Shown here: positions 14,060 through 26,400 of the stretch, piece after piece | How positions within the stretch are numbered: position 1 is the stretch's first letter | Layout: every line of letters begins with the position of its first letter | Assembly: GCF_024679245.1 (NCBI RefSeq) | Contig: NC_090180.1 | Span: 11,554,507 to 11,618,506, forward strand | From: Pseudorasbora parva | Taxonomy: Eukaryota > Chordata > Actinopteri > Cypriniformes > Gobionidae | Reading direction: 5' to 3' | DNA length: 64,000 nucleotides | Made by a program: the position numbers and the translations under genes | Notes under the pieces: model-generated | The model's database searches: none | What the model was told of the DNA's origin: nothing | Seen by the model: only the letters and a program-made list of their open reading frames with translations

Positions 14060-15030
14060 ATCCTGTGAGACACGAGGGTCCGAGCTGACCCGGGACAGAC
14101 TGATGATGGTTCATCCTCTCTTCTCTCTCCTTGTTTCTTTCTTTTTTTTCTTGCTGTTTCTCCTCAATCTGGAGTAAAATAGTCTCGGGTGCCCTGGCTC
14201 CTCAATAACTGTGGCTGCTTTGTTTTAGTTTTTTTTATTTTATTGTCTTTTTGTATGAGAACGAGACCAGGGTTTATCTTTAGGAATGGGTGGGAGGGCC
14301 ATGGAAGTCAAACCAGTGTGGATTTGTTTGTTTTTTCTCACCCTTTCAGTTGACACAATCATTTCATTGTTACATGTTTTTGAGTCAAGAGGACTCGGAC
14401 GTTGCCTTCAACACGCCAAAATTTTAGTCAAAATGGATATTTTGCGACGGTAACACCATGAAGAAATAATACTGAGTGCTTCATGAAAGACTCTGTCGGA
14501 AGGTGGTTTTCATAGCCAATGCCGCTGTCCTTTATTATCAGAGTTGACCAATGACGTTCGCAGAACTGTAAGAGATTTTAAGTGCATTTTTTGACAGACC
14601 ACTCCTGTAGCAGCAACATTTGTTCACTAACAAGACTGCATCGTCCCACTGTGTACCAGTACAATGTGATGGCTTGGTTCACATGGCACTGTCATGTCAC
14701 TAGTCTGTACTAGTGTGTTGGTCGTCAGATGTTTTGGGGATTGTACATACTACATCACTTTATAGAATAACTACCTGGAAAATGTAAATTGACAACATTG
14801 TTACAGCTATTACAGTACCGTTTCATAATAACATAAGTTGGCAGTTGTACATTTGGACCCAGTTTTTGATAGTTGCATTTCATATACACTTCATCCAAGA
14901 CATGGAAAAACTTTTTAGAGCATGAAGTACTTTTAGTTTGACGTCCTTGGCATACATTTGAGTTCATGTTGTTGTTTGGGGAAAAAAAATGTATACAGCG
15001 TTCTTTGTTTGGAAAATAAAAAAATGTATG
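14060..15030 (+). other. rnf2: rnf2 3'UTR
   Basis: Unique sequence after the TGA at 14057-14059 runs to an AATAAA at about 15016 (GGAAAATAAAAAAATG). No repeat interrupts it. The exact cleavage site is inferred. Confidence 0.6.
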
Positions 15031-15149
15031 CAAATGCTGGTGTCACGCTCTTTGTGTCATGCAATAGCTTTTTTTTTTTTGAAGTTCTCCGGTATAGTGG
15101 AGAAGTAAAAACACATCCCCAGCAGATGGCGTTGAGTGCTCAGGTCAGC

Positions 15150-15310
15150 TTTCCAATAGCTCAAACAGTAGAGCAATGGTGCTAGCAACGCCAAGGGCAT
15201 GGGTTCGTTTCTCAGGGAAAGCAAGAATTGACCAAATGTGTATCTTGAATGCAATGTGAGACGCTTTGGATAAAAGCATCAGCCAAATGCATAAATGAGA
15301 AATGAAATGA
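15150..15310 (+). repeat. tRNA-derived SINE
   Basis: A degenerate A box (TAGCTCAAACAGTAGAGCA) and B box (GGGTTCGTTTC) are followed by a body and the tail GCTTTGGATAAAAGCATCAGCC, then short ATAAATGA repeats. This matches the structure of cyprinid tRNA-SINEs. Confidence 0.75.
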
Positions 15311-15792
15311 ATAAATGAGGTCATTTAAGCCTATGGCAAGTGATACAATAGAAAAGTGAAAGAAAAAAAAATGCCATGGTGTAAAAATATACCACAATAC
15401 AAACAGATGATTAACTTAGAAGTATTTGTCACAAGTTTGCACAGTAAGGTCCCACAAAGCTATTTTATAAATTGAGAATAAACCAATAATATTCTGTTAA
15501 ACAATTATTTTCATGTTCTGGCCAATAATAAGTATTAAAATGTTTTATTTTGTTTAAAACACAAAGTACATCACATTAATCCAGGCATCATAACAATGTG
15601 CCGTATGACAATGGATATTTGTAACAACAAAAAAAGTTAGATGATGGCAAAGGTATTTGAAATATTGAATAGAAAACATTCACAGGATTAGTGTTTTACT
15701 ATATTTGATTAAATAAATGCAGCCTTGGTGAGCATAAGATACTTTAAAACATACAATTAAAAATATCTTACAAACAGTCAGTATATGCACAC

Positions 15793-16360
15793 TATTGCCA
15801 AAAGTATTGGGACCCCTCCAAATCATTGTAACAAATTTGATTCTTTACGGATAAACCCCTTGAGATGCATCGTCTCATTTTCATCATTGAATTCAGGTGT
15901 ATAAAATCAAGCACCTAGGCATTCAGGTGCTTCTACAAACATTTATGAAAGAATCGGTCGCTCTCAGGAGCTCAGTGAATTCAAGTGTAGTACCGTGATA
16001 GATTGCCACCTGTGCAATAAATCCATTCGTGAAATTTCTTCATTACTAAATATACCACGGTCAACTGTCAGTGGTATTATAACAAAGTGGGAGCAATTGG
16101 AAAGATGAGCAACTCAACCACAAAGTCTTAGGCCACGTAAAATCACAGAGCGGGGTCAGCACATGCTGAGGTGAACAGGGCGCAGAAGTTGCCAATTTGT
16201 GCAGAGTCAATAACAACAGACCTCTAAACTTCATGTGGCCTTCCGATTAGCTCAAGAACAGTGCGTAGAGAGCTTGAAATTGGTTTCCGTGGCCGAGCAG
16301 CTGCATCCAAGCCTAACATCAAGTGCAATGCAAAGCGTCAGATGAGAGAAAAGATCTAGC
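15793..16360 (+). mobile_element. 5' fragment of a Tc1-like transposon (broken)
   Basis: It begins near ATTGCCAAAAGTATTGGGAC, a common Tc1-like fish terminus. The following region translates discontinuously into the N-terminal DNA-binding part of a Tc1 transposase (GRSQELSEFK-, IREISSLL- and STVSGIITKWEQL-like stretches, then RPRKITERGQ). It stops near 16354 with no catalytic DDE part and no right terminus. Several indels and stops are present. Confidence 0.7.
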
Positions 16361-16741
16361 ATCATTAGGATTGATATTTTGTTTTCAAAAGCAATGAAAT
16401 TCATAGACAGTCATAATCTCAAACTTTATATAAAACATCTGATTTATGGACTGATTCACAATTACCTTCTCTGTTCTTGCTTCCTGAAGCTTAAGAAACC
16501 GAGACATTTCCCTAGCGGCCTATTAATATGGCCTCAGGTGACCTACCAGTCGTTTATATGTCCAGAAGAGATTCAGGCAGGCCGTGGTTCATCATGTACA
16601 GTCAGTGCCTGTCTGTGTCAGTTCTGCATTGATATGCGGCCATTCAGAATGGATTTTACAGCCTCGCAGCGGGGAGGCAGCTGACCCTCACTGCAGTCTC
16701 AGAAATGTGTTTTAACTAGCACTCTCAGGGCGGTCTTGAAC

Positions 16742-17080
16742 TTAAAGGGATAGTTCACTTTAAAATGAAAATTCTGTCATCCTTTACTCACCCTCAAGTT
16801 GTTTCAAACCTGTATGAATTTCTTTCTTCAGCTGAACACAAGGTAAGATATTTTGAAGAATGTCAGTAACCAAACAGTTACCTGGAGCCATTGACTTCCA
16901 TAGTATTTTTTTTTCCTACTATGGAAGTCATTGGCTCCAGTTAACTGTTTGGTTACTGACATTCTTCAAAATATCTTACCTTGTGTTCAGCTGAAGAAAG
17001 AAATTCATACAGGTTTGAAACAACTTGAGGGTGAGTAAAGGATGACAGAATTTTCATTTTAAAGTGAACTATCCCTTTAA
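16742..17080. repeat. Near-perfect palindromic MITE (long hairpin)
   Basis: Two arms of about 165 bp are reverse complements with only a few mismatches around a T-rich centre near 16910. Ends: TTAAAGGGATAGTTCAC and GTGAACTATCCCTTTAA. A single-stranded copy could fold into one long hairpin. Related, less symmetrical copies lie at 32013-32216 and 52882-53198. Confidence 0.9.
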
Positions 17081-17954
17081 CGCGGTCGGGGTCATGGAAG
17101 GGGTGCTAACACCCCGCTGCCTTGAAAGGGCTGAGAGCTGCAACCTCCCACATCAAAAGATGGACAATGCATTTGTAAAAGCCCCTGACAGTATGCCCAT
17201 ATAACCGTAAGCGTCTGGCATTTTCACAGATCAAAAAATTATCTCTGGACCCTTCAGGGTTGACTGTTTTAGGTCAGTTGGCATCTGCTCATGTGTTTGC
17301 TTGTTAGTTCATCTGATGCTCACAGCATTCCTAAACAGATATGTAAGCATGAGATTAGAAAATCTATTAATATGCTGATGATGCTCATGTTAAACTAGTC
17401 ATTGCGTCATCAGCATTTGTAGTTTAATGCCACCTGCCACTCAGTGATTTGCAGATGGCAACTTTGTGCAGATATTTCCTGGCAGTCACAACTAAGGACC
17501 TTATTTCAACTGTCCGAAAGAGCTGAGGGCTGGATGAGAACACTCTTGGACTGGTTCCACAGAGTGCGCTGAACAATCAGATATTCATGTTTTGACACAC
17601 AGTGAGTAACAGGACCTGTATTCCCTGTCTGTGATTAAAGCCTCCATACACTGACAAATTGTCAAACCGATTCATTCGATTCAGATCTTCTCGTTAAACG
17701 CTCTGCGGTCAGAATTTCTGCTGAAAGAGTTCCTGTGCAATGTTCCAGCATCCAGTGGAAAACGTTTAGCAGAGCAGAAGCAATAGCAGCAAAGTTCATG
17801 GCTTTGAAATGACCGGAATGATGTTTGACTGTCCAGATACATTTGACCATAAGTCTCTAATATGCAAAATGATATTATAAAGCAGATCATTTTGGGTTTC
17901 GTTTTATGGATGATTTGTTGATTCCTGTGTATTTAAATGTATTAATAAATAAAT

Positions 17955-18070
17955 AAAATGCATATATATTCAGTTTATTACACTATATGAAATAATAATT
18001 TCATAACATTTGATATATTTTGTGTTATGAAATTATTTTCATATAGTCTAATATACTGAATATGTATTTT
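17955..18070. repeat. AT-rich inverted repeat
   Basis: ATATTCAGTTTATTACACTATATGAAA (written in part) pairs with TTTCATATAGTCTAATATACTGAATAT, with TTTCATAAC / GTTATGAAA nearer the centre. Non-coding. Confidence 0.55.
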
Positions 18071-19489
18071 ATTTTAAATGGCTAATAAAATAAATACATT
18101 ATTTTATTCTATATATAAATGGGAGGATGTTATTTGATTTTATTAGCCATTTATGTTCATGTTTATCTCTTCAGCATCTGGAAAAGGAAACTTCCGGAAA
18201 TGCTTGGTCACAGTCCATCTACACACCATAACTGATGAAATATTGTCTGTGTAATTGGTTCTCTTTAACTATCTGCTCCCGACTGTGTGTGATTAAAGAA
18301 CCCTGCACGCATCTGCTGCCGTCTATCTTCTTGTATTTTATGTTCCTGGACTGACTGTTCAGTTTATCATGTGCAAATGTTGTTAGTAAGCAAAGCACGT
18401 ATTTCACGTTCAAGGCACAACACCTTTTTGTTGTTGTTCAATAACATTTTAGTTCTGAATCAAGCCTTTTTAGCCAATGAGATAACAGTACAACATGTGC
18501 TTGTGTTGTGATTGGTGCTCTGTATGTGAACGCTTCCAACACTTTCTTCCTTTGTTTAGGGGGTGATAGAAACTCCTGGGCCAAATCTGAGCGCATGGGC
18601 ACCATGCCACTATTTGGACATTTGGGACAATTGTTGGTGTGTTGTTGCTACTACAAGGTGTTTTTAACCTCCTAAATCAGAGAAACTCCACAGAGGTACG
18701 CTGTGTTCACTATAGATCACGTGACAGCCTGAAGCCTGTTCTCAAGCAGGTCATGCACCACACGTACACAACGTCCTTTTACAGAAATTTGAGAGCTTAT
18801 TCATCTTTACGTCTGTGCCGGTGACGTTCAACAGAAATATTTTCAAGCAAAGCGTGAGGAATTGTGTCCTAATTATATGCTTTTTCTAAACATGTTAGGC
18901 TACTTTTACATTCGAGGTCATTTTAAAGTATTTGTTTGAATCAAGTCATAAAAAGAAAACTTAAGGAGTAATGACTAATAGTAAGTTTAACCTAAAAGTT
19001 ACATCATAACTGTTAATTCTATATTCTACTAATTAATTATAATTTCAGTTAAAAATGTATTTTAATATTTAGTTATAATTCTGTATATTATACCTATTTA
19101 GTAAAACGGTTGAATAACAAACTAAATATTGCAAGTCTTTAAACAAATAATCTATTTCATTGTTTCCTTATTTCCTTTTTGTTATACATTAACTGGGATG
19201 GGAATTTTTAACAATATCTATTGCATTGTCAATGAATGAAGTATTCTTAGTAATAGTCATGTGATGTCACTCTTGAATTTTGATTTAGACAATCATTAGA
19301 CAAAATGTTGTTCTTTACTTACTCTATGGACAGTATGCTGTTATAGTTAATAATGGGTCCCAGAAATAGTTTTTTCACACATGGGTGGATGCTTGGGCAA
19401 CTAAAACCAAACACCGCATAATATGTTGTCTTCTGGTCCATCAGGCATTAGCATTTAGCCTCAATTTTAATTTTCCTTCAGTACTCCAT

Positions 19490-19740
19490 CTGGGATTGCA
19501 GGTAGATTCTCTGGTTTTCTCTGATCAAATTTAACCGGTCCAATCAGTGAACAGAGCGAGTGTCTGAGAACGATAACGTTGATGTCGTGTGCTACAGTCT
19601 ATGGTTTGTCATGACCAAACATTAGCGATTGGTTATGGCAGATCCAATAGTTTTAATCTTCAACAGAGTACTCACCTTCAAGGAAGTTAACGCTTGTCAT
19701 TGGAGAGTGACCAGACTCTCTGTACAAATGAAATGTACGG
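19490..19740. repeat. Second copy of the 7.9-kb hAT-like interior repeat
   Basis: Shares GAGAACGATAACGTTGATG, CAGATCCAATAGTTTTAAT and CAAGGAAGTTAACGCTTGTC with 7860-8110 in rnf2 intron 2, in the same orientation. Its terminal inverted repeats are missing here. Confidence 0.7.
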
Positions 19741-19744
19741 GATA

Positions 19745-20930
19745 ATAAGCCTTAGGGACCTGGTGTGATGGAAAGGCACTCCAGATCACTTCATGCGGGA
19801 CCCGGTCAAACACATTCTCCAAGTTCAGAAACGGAATGTGGACTTTCTTGTTCTTCTCTTGATGTTTCTCCATGAGTAGCCAGCGTGGATAACATCAGTC
19901 TTTCCACATCCCTTGACAAAACTGCATTGATTTAGGATGGTGCTGGCAATGCTAGGTGGCGCCCATCAAGAATCATTTCAAAATTCTTAATTGTATGACA
20001 CAGGGGACAGATGGGTCTATAGTTGGTACATTCACTCACATCGCCATTTCCCTTTCAGACTGGCACTGTGACACTGGTTGTCCAGGCTCGGTGTGACTTG
20101 TTTTCTGCGATCATCCGATTGAAGAGTGGTAGCAGGATCTCAGCACCAGGATCTCAGCCCTCCAACGTCCCATTTATTAGTTTCCAGGCTTCGTCTGGTC
20201 CCATCGCTTTGCCATTCTTTATTTTATTGATGGCTGCAAGTACTTTGGCTACAGTGATTGGTGGGATGGATCCAGAAATGGGTTCAGGGCTGGGAATTGG
20301 TGGATTTGGGAACTCTTCATTAGAGATCTGTGAGAAGTAGTCAAACCATCCTTTGAGGATGGCTGGCGTGTCTCAGAGGAGTGATGGTTTGCGTCCTTGA
20401 TGTGCATCACCTGGCCAATGACTTACAAGGATGTGTGGAGAGAGCTGTCAGTTTATAATTATTGGAGGGAATTTTTCCCCCTCAATGTGGTGGTTACGGC
20501 CCTGGACTAAAGGGACCACTTTGTCATCGATCACTCGCCTCAGGTCTCTGCTACATAGCATCCAGTAGACGATTTATGTGGAGCGCCCATCAGTGTGGTA
20601 GGTTGTGAGGGGCGAGGGTCGCTTCTTGAAAAGGTGTTGCCGATGGCGATGTCTTGAGCCTCAGTGCAGTCTAGGTTGTGGACCCCTGTCCTCCGTGGCG
20701 CAGCTCATATCCATCCTTCCCTGAGCCTACATGCCTGTTTAAATCCCTGCCAATCAGGAGAAGCTCATCTGATCCCAGTATCCAGAAGTTGGGCGTCCAG
20801 AATTTGTCCATCTCATCATCTGGACCGCCAGTTTGGGAAGAGTAGCATGATATGATACGTGTGAAGGTTGAGCCCAAGATGATCTCTACTTAAGGCGATA
20901 AGGCGGTCAGAGATGTATAGGCTATGCCCT
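19745..20930 (-). pseudogene. Decayed RTE-like LINE (endonuclease and RT fragments)
   Basis: On the minus strand, broken frames show endonuclease-like LLLIGRDLNRHVGSGKDGYE near 20710-20780. Further on are reverse-transcriptase pieces: a GPDEAWK stretch, VPVWKGNGDVSECTNYRP near 20020-20070 and a VKGCGKTDVIHA stretch near 19890-19930. These match the order endonuclease then RT in RTE-type LINEs. Many stops and frameshifts; the RT active-site YxDD region and the 3' tail are not seen. The longest clean frames on the plus strand are antisense shadows. Confidence 0.65.
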
Positions 20931-22740
20931 GATTGAGTTTTCCCAGCTAAAATATGTAAACGTACCTCAAGACGGCATCAACCTAAATTAAGTTCTACAG
21001 GCCCAGTGTTGTTGAACTTTTTTGAACTTAAAAGGCGCAGCTCATGTGCAAGATGCTAGAAAAAAACATCCATGTAGTACATATTTACATAGAACAATTG
21101 CTGTTTCCGATGTATAAACAAAAAATGCAGCTGGATGACATTTTCTGCCTACTGCCAAAAATACAATGCCTTCTTCCCCCTTCCTCCTCCTACAATTGAT
21201 CCCACCTTTTGTTGCCTCTGGCAAACTTCTTAATAGTGCACTCATACAATGGATGATTCATTATATTGTAAATTAATTATTTATCCAATCATTCACTCAC
21301 ATTTCAACAGAACTCTGGGAAAGTACTGCAATGCCTCTGTAAATCAGGGCTGCCGGTGAAATGCAGTTGTTCTAGTTTACTCTTATTGAGGGGGAGCCAA
21401 AGGTAATTATATTCGTTAAGTTTTATAACCATTAAATAACGCTGAACGTTTGGGGAGCCACAATTTGTTAGCTGGGTTGGGATTGATAGCATACTGAAGT
21501 TGTTCCAGAAAGCACTTAATATAGGACAGTGTTATCTACAGAAAGATTAAAGTGTGATTTAGATTGGGCATTGGAGGAACAAATAAACTCAATGTCTTCA
21601 AAACAAATAGTCTCCAAAGGCTGTTTGGAGACTTTATTAAAGAGAGGAGAGGTGAACAATTGAACCCACATCTTCTAGAGTTTGACTTTGTGGGCTATGG
21701 ACTATAACCAAATCATTTCCTGTTTACCAGCACATACATCCTGGTGATAAAGTGAGTAAAAAAAATAATTCTGTTAACAACAGTATCAGTAAAAGCAAAG
21801 AATTTGAGGCATTTTATGTTATACATAGATGTTTTTAAAAGTTATGCTCGTAGGCAATGCATCGCTTATGTAAGAGACCACAACTATGAAAAATAGCATG
21901 GCTCTTACATAATCCCCTCGCAGACGAAACAAAACAGCACTGAAAGGTCTTAATGTGCTGTTGTATTTGCTTTTTACACAACCGCAAACCTTGTTACTAA
22001 AGAATCAGAATACTGATGTTTACTACATTTTTAAGATTATAAATGGAAAACATTTTAACTTTGAATAGACTAGCACCATGGCAGTAGTTTTTTTCTCTCG
22101 CTGCATCCTGTGGCTTCCTACAGTCACAGAACTAGAACTTTACTGAGTTATTCAAATGAAAATGCCCTGTACAGTACCAAAGCAGTTGGTATGTTGATTT
22201 TTTTTTTTTTTTTTGGACCATGTTTAATAGGTTTATAATATCTAGAAGATGGCATAAGGAGAGGATACCAACTGTTGGTCATTTTTAGTCATAAACATCT
22301 GCAGTGGCCTGTACTAATATAAATCACATGGGATCAGGGACTTTATCACTGCCAAGTAAACATTTTACACTAATATCACCCAGGCATGTCATCTGGCATA
22401 GTACTACTCTATCACTCCTGAGCACAATCTTCTTAATGCATATAAATCTGCATGAAAGTGATTTTGACATGATGATTCCCAAACTCCATTGCACTGTAAA
22501 GGGTTCCCACAAATAAGCAAATACAATTCAATGAGCTTTACAAAGTATCAAGGTAAATGTTTCCATCAAGACCCTCAATGAAGAGGTGTCATCAAGCAGA
22601 CTTGTCTTGAATGCTTTACTGTTCAGATAACAAAAAAATTAATAAAAGTTAAATGAATCTAGCCAATGAATCATTAAAACAAAGCGAGAAAACACTGCAA
22701 ATTTTAAGCAAAAAATGTACACTCAATTACTACAAGTTGA
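20931..22740. other. Intergenic stretch between rnf2 and ivns1abp
   Basis: No conserved coding segment. There is a poly-T tract near 22199-22214. The short ORFs have no recognisable domain. The right end may run into the ivns1abp 3'UTR. Confidence 0.5.
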
Positions 22741-23457
22741 AATGGTTTATTCATTTTTTAACCATTTTTGTACCAAAAGTAAAACAAAATTTACAAAACA
22801 GGTCCAAAAATGACTGAGATGAGACAATAATTGGTTTTGTGGCATTATCATCATTGGATTCTTTAGCATAAAGCAGGCACAGCTAAAGCATCTAGGTAAA
22901 AACAAGCCTGTGGTACATATTTATTCATAACTGGAATGTATGCTTGCCAGGTTTACATTAGACACTTATGCTGTATAAAAATGCTATAAAAGGCAAAAGA
23001 CAGTTCCACTGAAGCATTACGGCCCCAATTTAAAATGGAAGATCTAGCTATGTATTCTGTGGTGAAAGACTTTCCAACTATACTACTGATCGCATATTCA
23101 ATAGTCAAGGCCATCATCAATAATTATCGTCAAATCACTCATGAAAATCACAAATCACTGCATCTGACTGCAGCAAGTCGTAACTTTTGCCATAGTTCAT
23201 ATTAAAACACTCATAACATTAACCTTACCATCTCCATATTACTCTAGGTACTGACTTTTATATGGAAACAAAATAAAAAAGGAGAAAGTAGTTTATTTAC
23301 ATAGTAGTTATGCAATATGCAAAGGCTTTATGTTGCTTTGGGCAACCCTATATTATCATTCTCTTTCTTGAGCACCTAAACAAACAGATGAACATCAGTA
23401 AAACACAATCATATCACATAGCAATGTGTCAGATTGAGGACCTGATCATGAAACACT
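22741..23457 (-). other. ivns1abp: ivns1abp 3'UTR (approximate)
   Basis: Unique sequence downstream of the ivns1abp stop (TGA, complement of 23458-23460). On the minus strand an AATAAA lies near 22746-22751, a reasonable polyadenylation signal. The boundary is inferred. Confidence 0.5.
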
Positions 23458-26400
23458 TCAGTTCTTAGTTAATGCCTCTATAAATGGGCTCCACTCATTC
23501 TTCTCTGGGTCATACGTCTCCATGGTGTTGAGAAACTCATTGCCATCAAAGCCCCCGACAGCACAGAGCACACCGTTCAGCACAGCTAGCCCTGCGTTGC
23601 TTCGTGCTGATGTCATGCTGCCTAACATCCTCCACTCGTTCTTGGCTGGGTCATAGACCTCCACACAGCGCAGAGCATGAGAGCCATCAAATCCTCCAAC
23701 CACAAAGAGCTTCCCTGGAAGTAGTTGGAAATAACTTAATTGAAGGCAAGTCCTGAATTTAACAAGCTTATGTAATTTCCAACCGATGAGACTTTATAAC
23801 CCTGCTGAACTAGGTGGCCAACTAAACGCCTCATATTTTTCCTTTTTTAAACAGAAGTCTTCACTTACCTTCATACACAGCCACACCAGCTCCACGACGA
23901 GCCACATTCATCGGGGTCACCAGGGTCCACGTGTTGTTTTCTGGGTTGTAGCGTTCTACGGAGTTTAAGCAGTTCCAGGACTCGGCGCCACCAATCACGA
24001 ACACAGATCCATTTAGCTCGCACACTGCCGCCTGGTGCCTCCCTAAAGGCAGAAGAGAGACAATGTACATAGGAAACCACACATTTAGATTTGTACAATA
24101 CAAATCAAAGTAATTTTAGAACATGAAAGTGAATTGACATACTGATATTGAGGGATGCGCAACTGGTCCACATTTTTGTCACTGGGTCAAAGGAGTCACA
24201 ATTCTTCAAGCCCTTTCGGCCACAGGGATCAGATCCACCCACCACAAAAAGGTGGTTTTGCAAGGAACACACACCTGAGAACAAACAAGAAAAGAGGTAA
24301 TCAACCCCTTACAAGAGAAGACCTCCTGAAAAAAAAAATGATGTTACTACTAGTACTGGGGATATATATAGGCCTGTCACGATAGTCAATTAATCGCACA
24401 AAAAAATTGCTACTTTTTTCTGTCCGTTCCATTTGCATGCTTGTTTGTTTGTTTTCCCTCTCGCTGACTGCGCACGCGCCTTGTCCGCTTTGGGAGGTGA
24501 CTCGCAGACTGGGTGCTGCTGTGATGAGACGTCATGCTCGGCCAGATTCACCTGGAACTCGTGCTTCTTCGGTTGCAGTCGCACGGAAAATTAAAAAGTT
24601 TGACGTGCACACCGCCAAGCGAAATGGGGTCTATGCACACTACCCGTTGATGTCATTTTTGCTGCACGCACCCTCGTGCGGACGCATAGAGTATAATCAA
24701 GGCTTAAAGCTACACTGAAGATGGCAGTTTGATAAATGCAAGACTAAATTGTGGATAATTAAGCTATCTATCACTATCTATCAATTTGTTATCATGACAG
24801 ACCTAGCGATATATTGCAGTTTAAAATTTCAGTATTTTTTCAGCCTTTAGATTATATATATAAAATAATATATAATCCATTTAAATTAAAATATTAATAA
24901 ATGAAATGAACAGTATAAATGTTACCGTTTATATTGTTACTGTATATAACCAACAACATACTGTAACAAAATATAGTAATAAATAGAACTCATTCATGAA
25001 TATTCAACACTCGATTGGGTCATTTGGATCAGTGTTTTCTTATAATTCAGTCTGTACATTTGAACACATTCTGTCAGGCTGAATTAAATAAAATGTTACA
25101 GTTGCTTTATAAACACAGGTTCAAGCGTTTAAATGGTTTAAAACTAGCCTAGAAATCTAGACGCACCCTAGCGGCAGCAAATATAATCTGCCGCAAGTGT
25201 CGTCTAGCAACTCTCAATACACTTCTGAGCTGTAAAAACCAAACTCTGCTCAGGCCAATCACATACACAGTCGGTGTATGAATAAGTGTATGAATGGTTG
25301 AATGTGAGGCAATATGTAAAGCGCTTTGGATGGCCATAGGGTCTGTTGAAAGCGCTATATAAATGCAGTCCATTGACCATCATGTATAGAGTCAGTGGGC
25401 GGGGCTTAACATAATCACAGCAGATTATGTGCTTGCGTGCTACTAGTAAACTCAGAAACTGGCGAACGGCAGTCTTTCGAATCAGCTTTGACCGCGACTC
25501 TGAAAGACTTGAAGTCTGAGAAAAGTACGGCACTGAAGTCATTCTTAAAAAGGGTAGATGTGTTTGGAGATTTGCCGACCGGATACAGCGAAAGTTTAAA
25601 CTGTCAACTAGCTCCACGTCACCTTCGTTGCTCTGGTTAGTTGTAGCGCTATCCAATTGTGTGCAGAGGGAATTTAAAAGACAACTGTTTATCCCGCCAC
25701 TCGGATTGAGCCCTGTCAATGGTGAGTTTCCAGACCAAACATGTTGATGTGAGTCTGGCTTGTCATGAATAATTCTCCCCAATTGTTCTTTCATGTTTTA
25801 AAATTTTCCTTACTAAAAAGGAAGAAAAAAAGCAGACATTGCACACACTGAGCAGTCACTAGCCTGGTGGCTATAATTACAAATTAAGATTTCACCACTG
25901 GATTTATTGAAATTTCACTTATACAGATTTTTTCTCAACATTGCATAATCAAGTCAAGTCCTGATGAACAGTCATCATTTGAATTATATTTAGCCATGTT
26001 TTGCTATACCTTTGGAAAATATTTGTCTTTCTAACTAATTCTAACTCTTAAAAATTTAGATTTTTGTTTCTGTATTTTTGATCAAATAAATACAGCATTG
26101 CTGAGCATAAGACACATAGTAACCATTTAACTGTAGTAACTAAGAAATTAATCTTTCATTCAATCTTTACTTTCAGTTGCATTTTTGATTTTTGATCAAA
26201 AATGTCTTTAAAAAATGAATGACATGGCTATTAGGACGAATAAAAAGCTCATTAAAAAAAATCAATCACTGTACGGCCCAGCAGGAAGTGATGCATACCT
26301 GCATTGCAACGGTTGGTGCGGAGCTCAGGAAGTTGAATCCACTCGTCAGCCTTGGGGTTGTACATCTCTCCACAGCTCAGCTCATCTGAGTGACCGTTAG

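Noticed and set aside
20023..20340. 105-aa plus-strand ORF
   Set aside because: It is antisense to the decayed RTE-like reverse transcriptase.
15031..22740. trmt1l or swt1 exons expected from human gene order
   Set aside because: No translated segment resembling a methyltransferase or PIN-domain protein was found.
25204..25794. 196-aa minus-strand ORF
   Set aside because: No domain or family resemblance. It overlaps a SINE/LINE-like tail within an ivns1abp intron, so it is probably chance.
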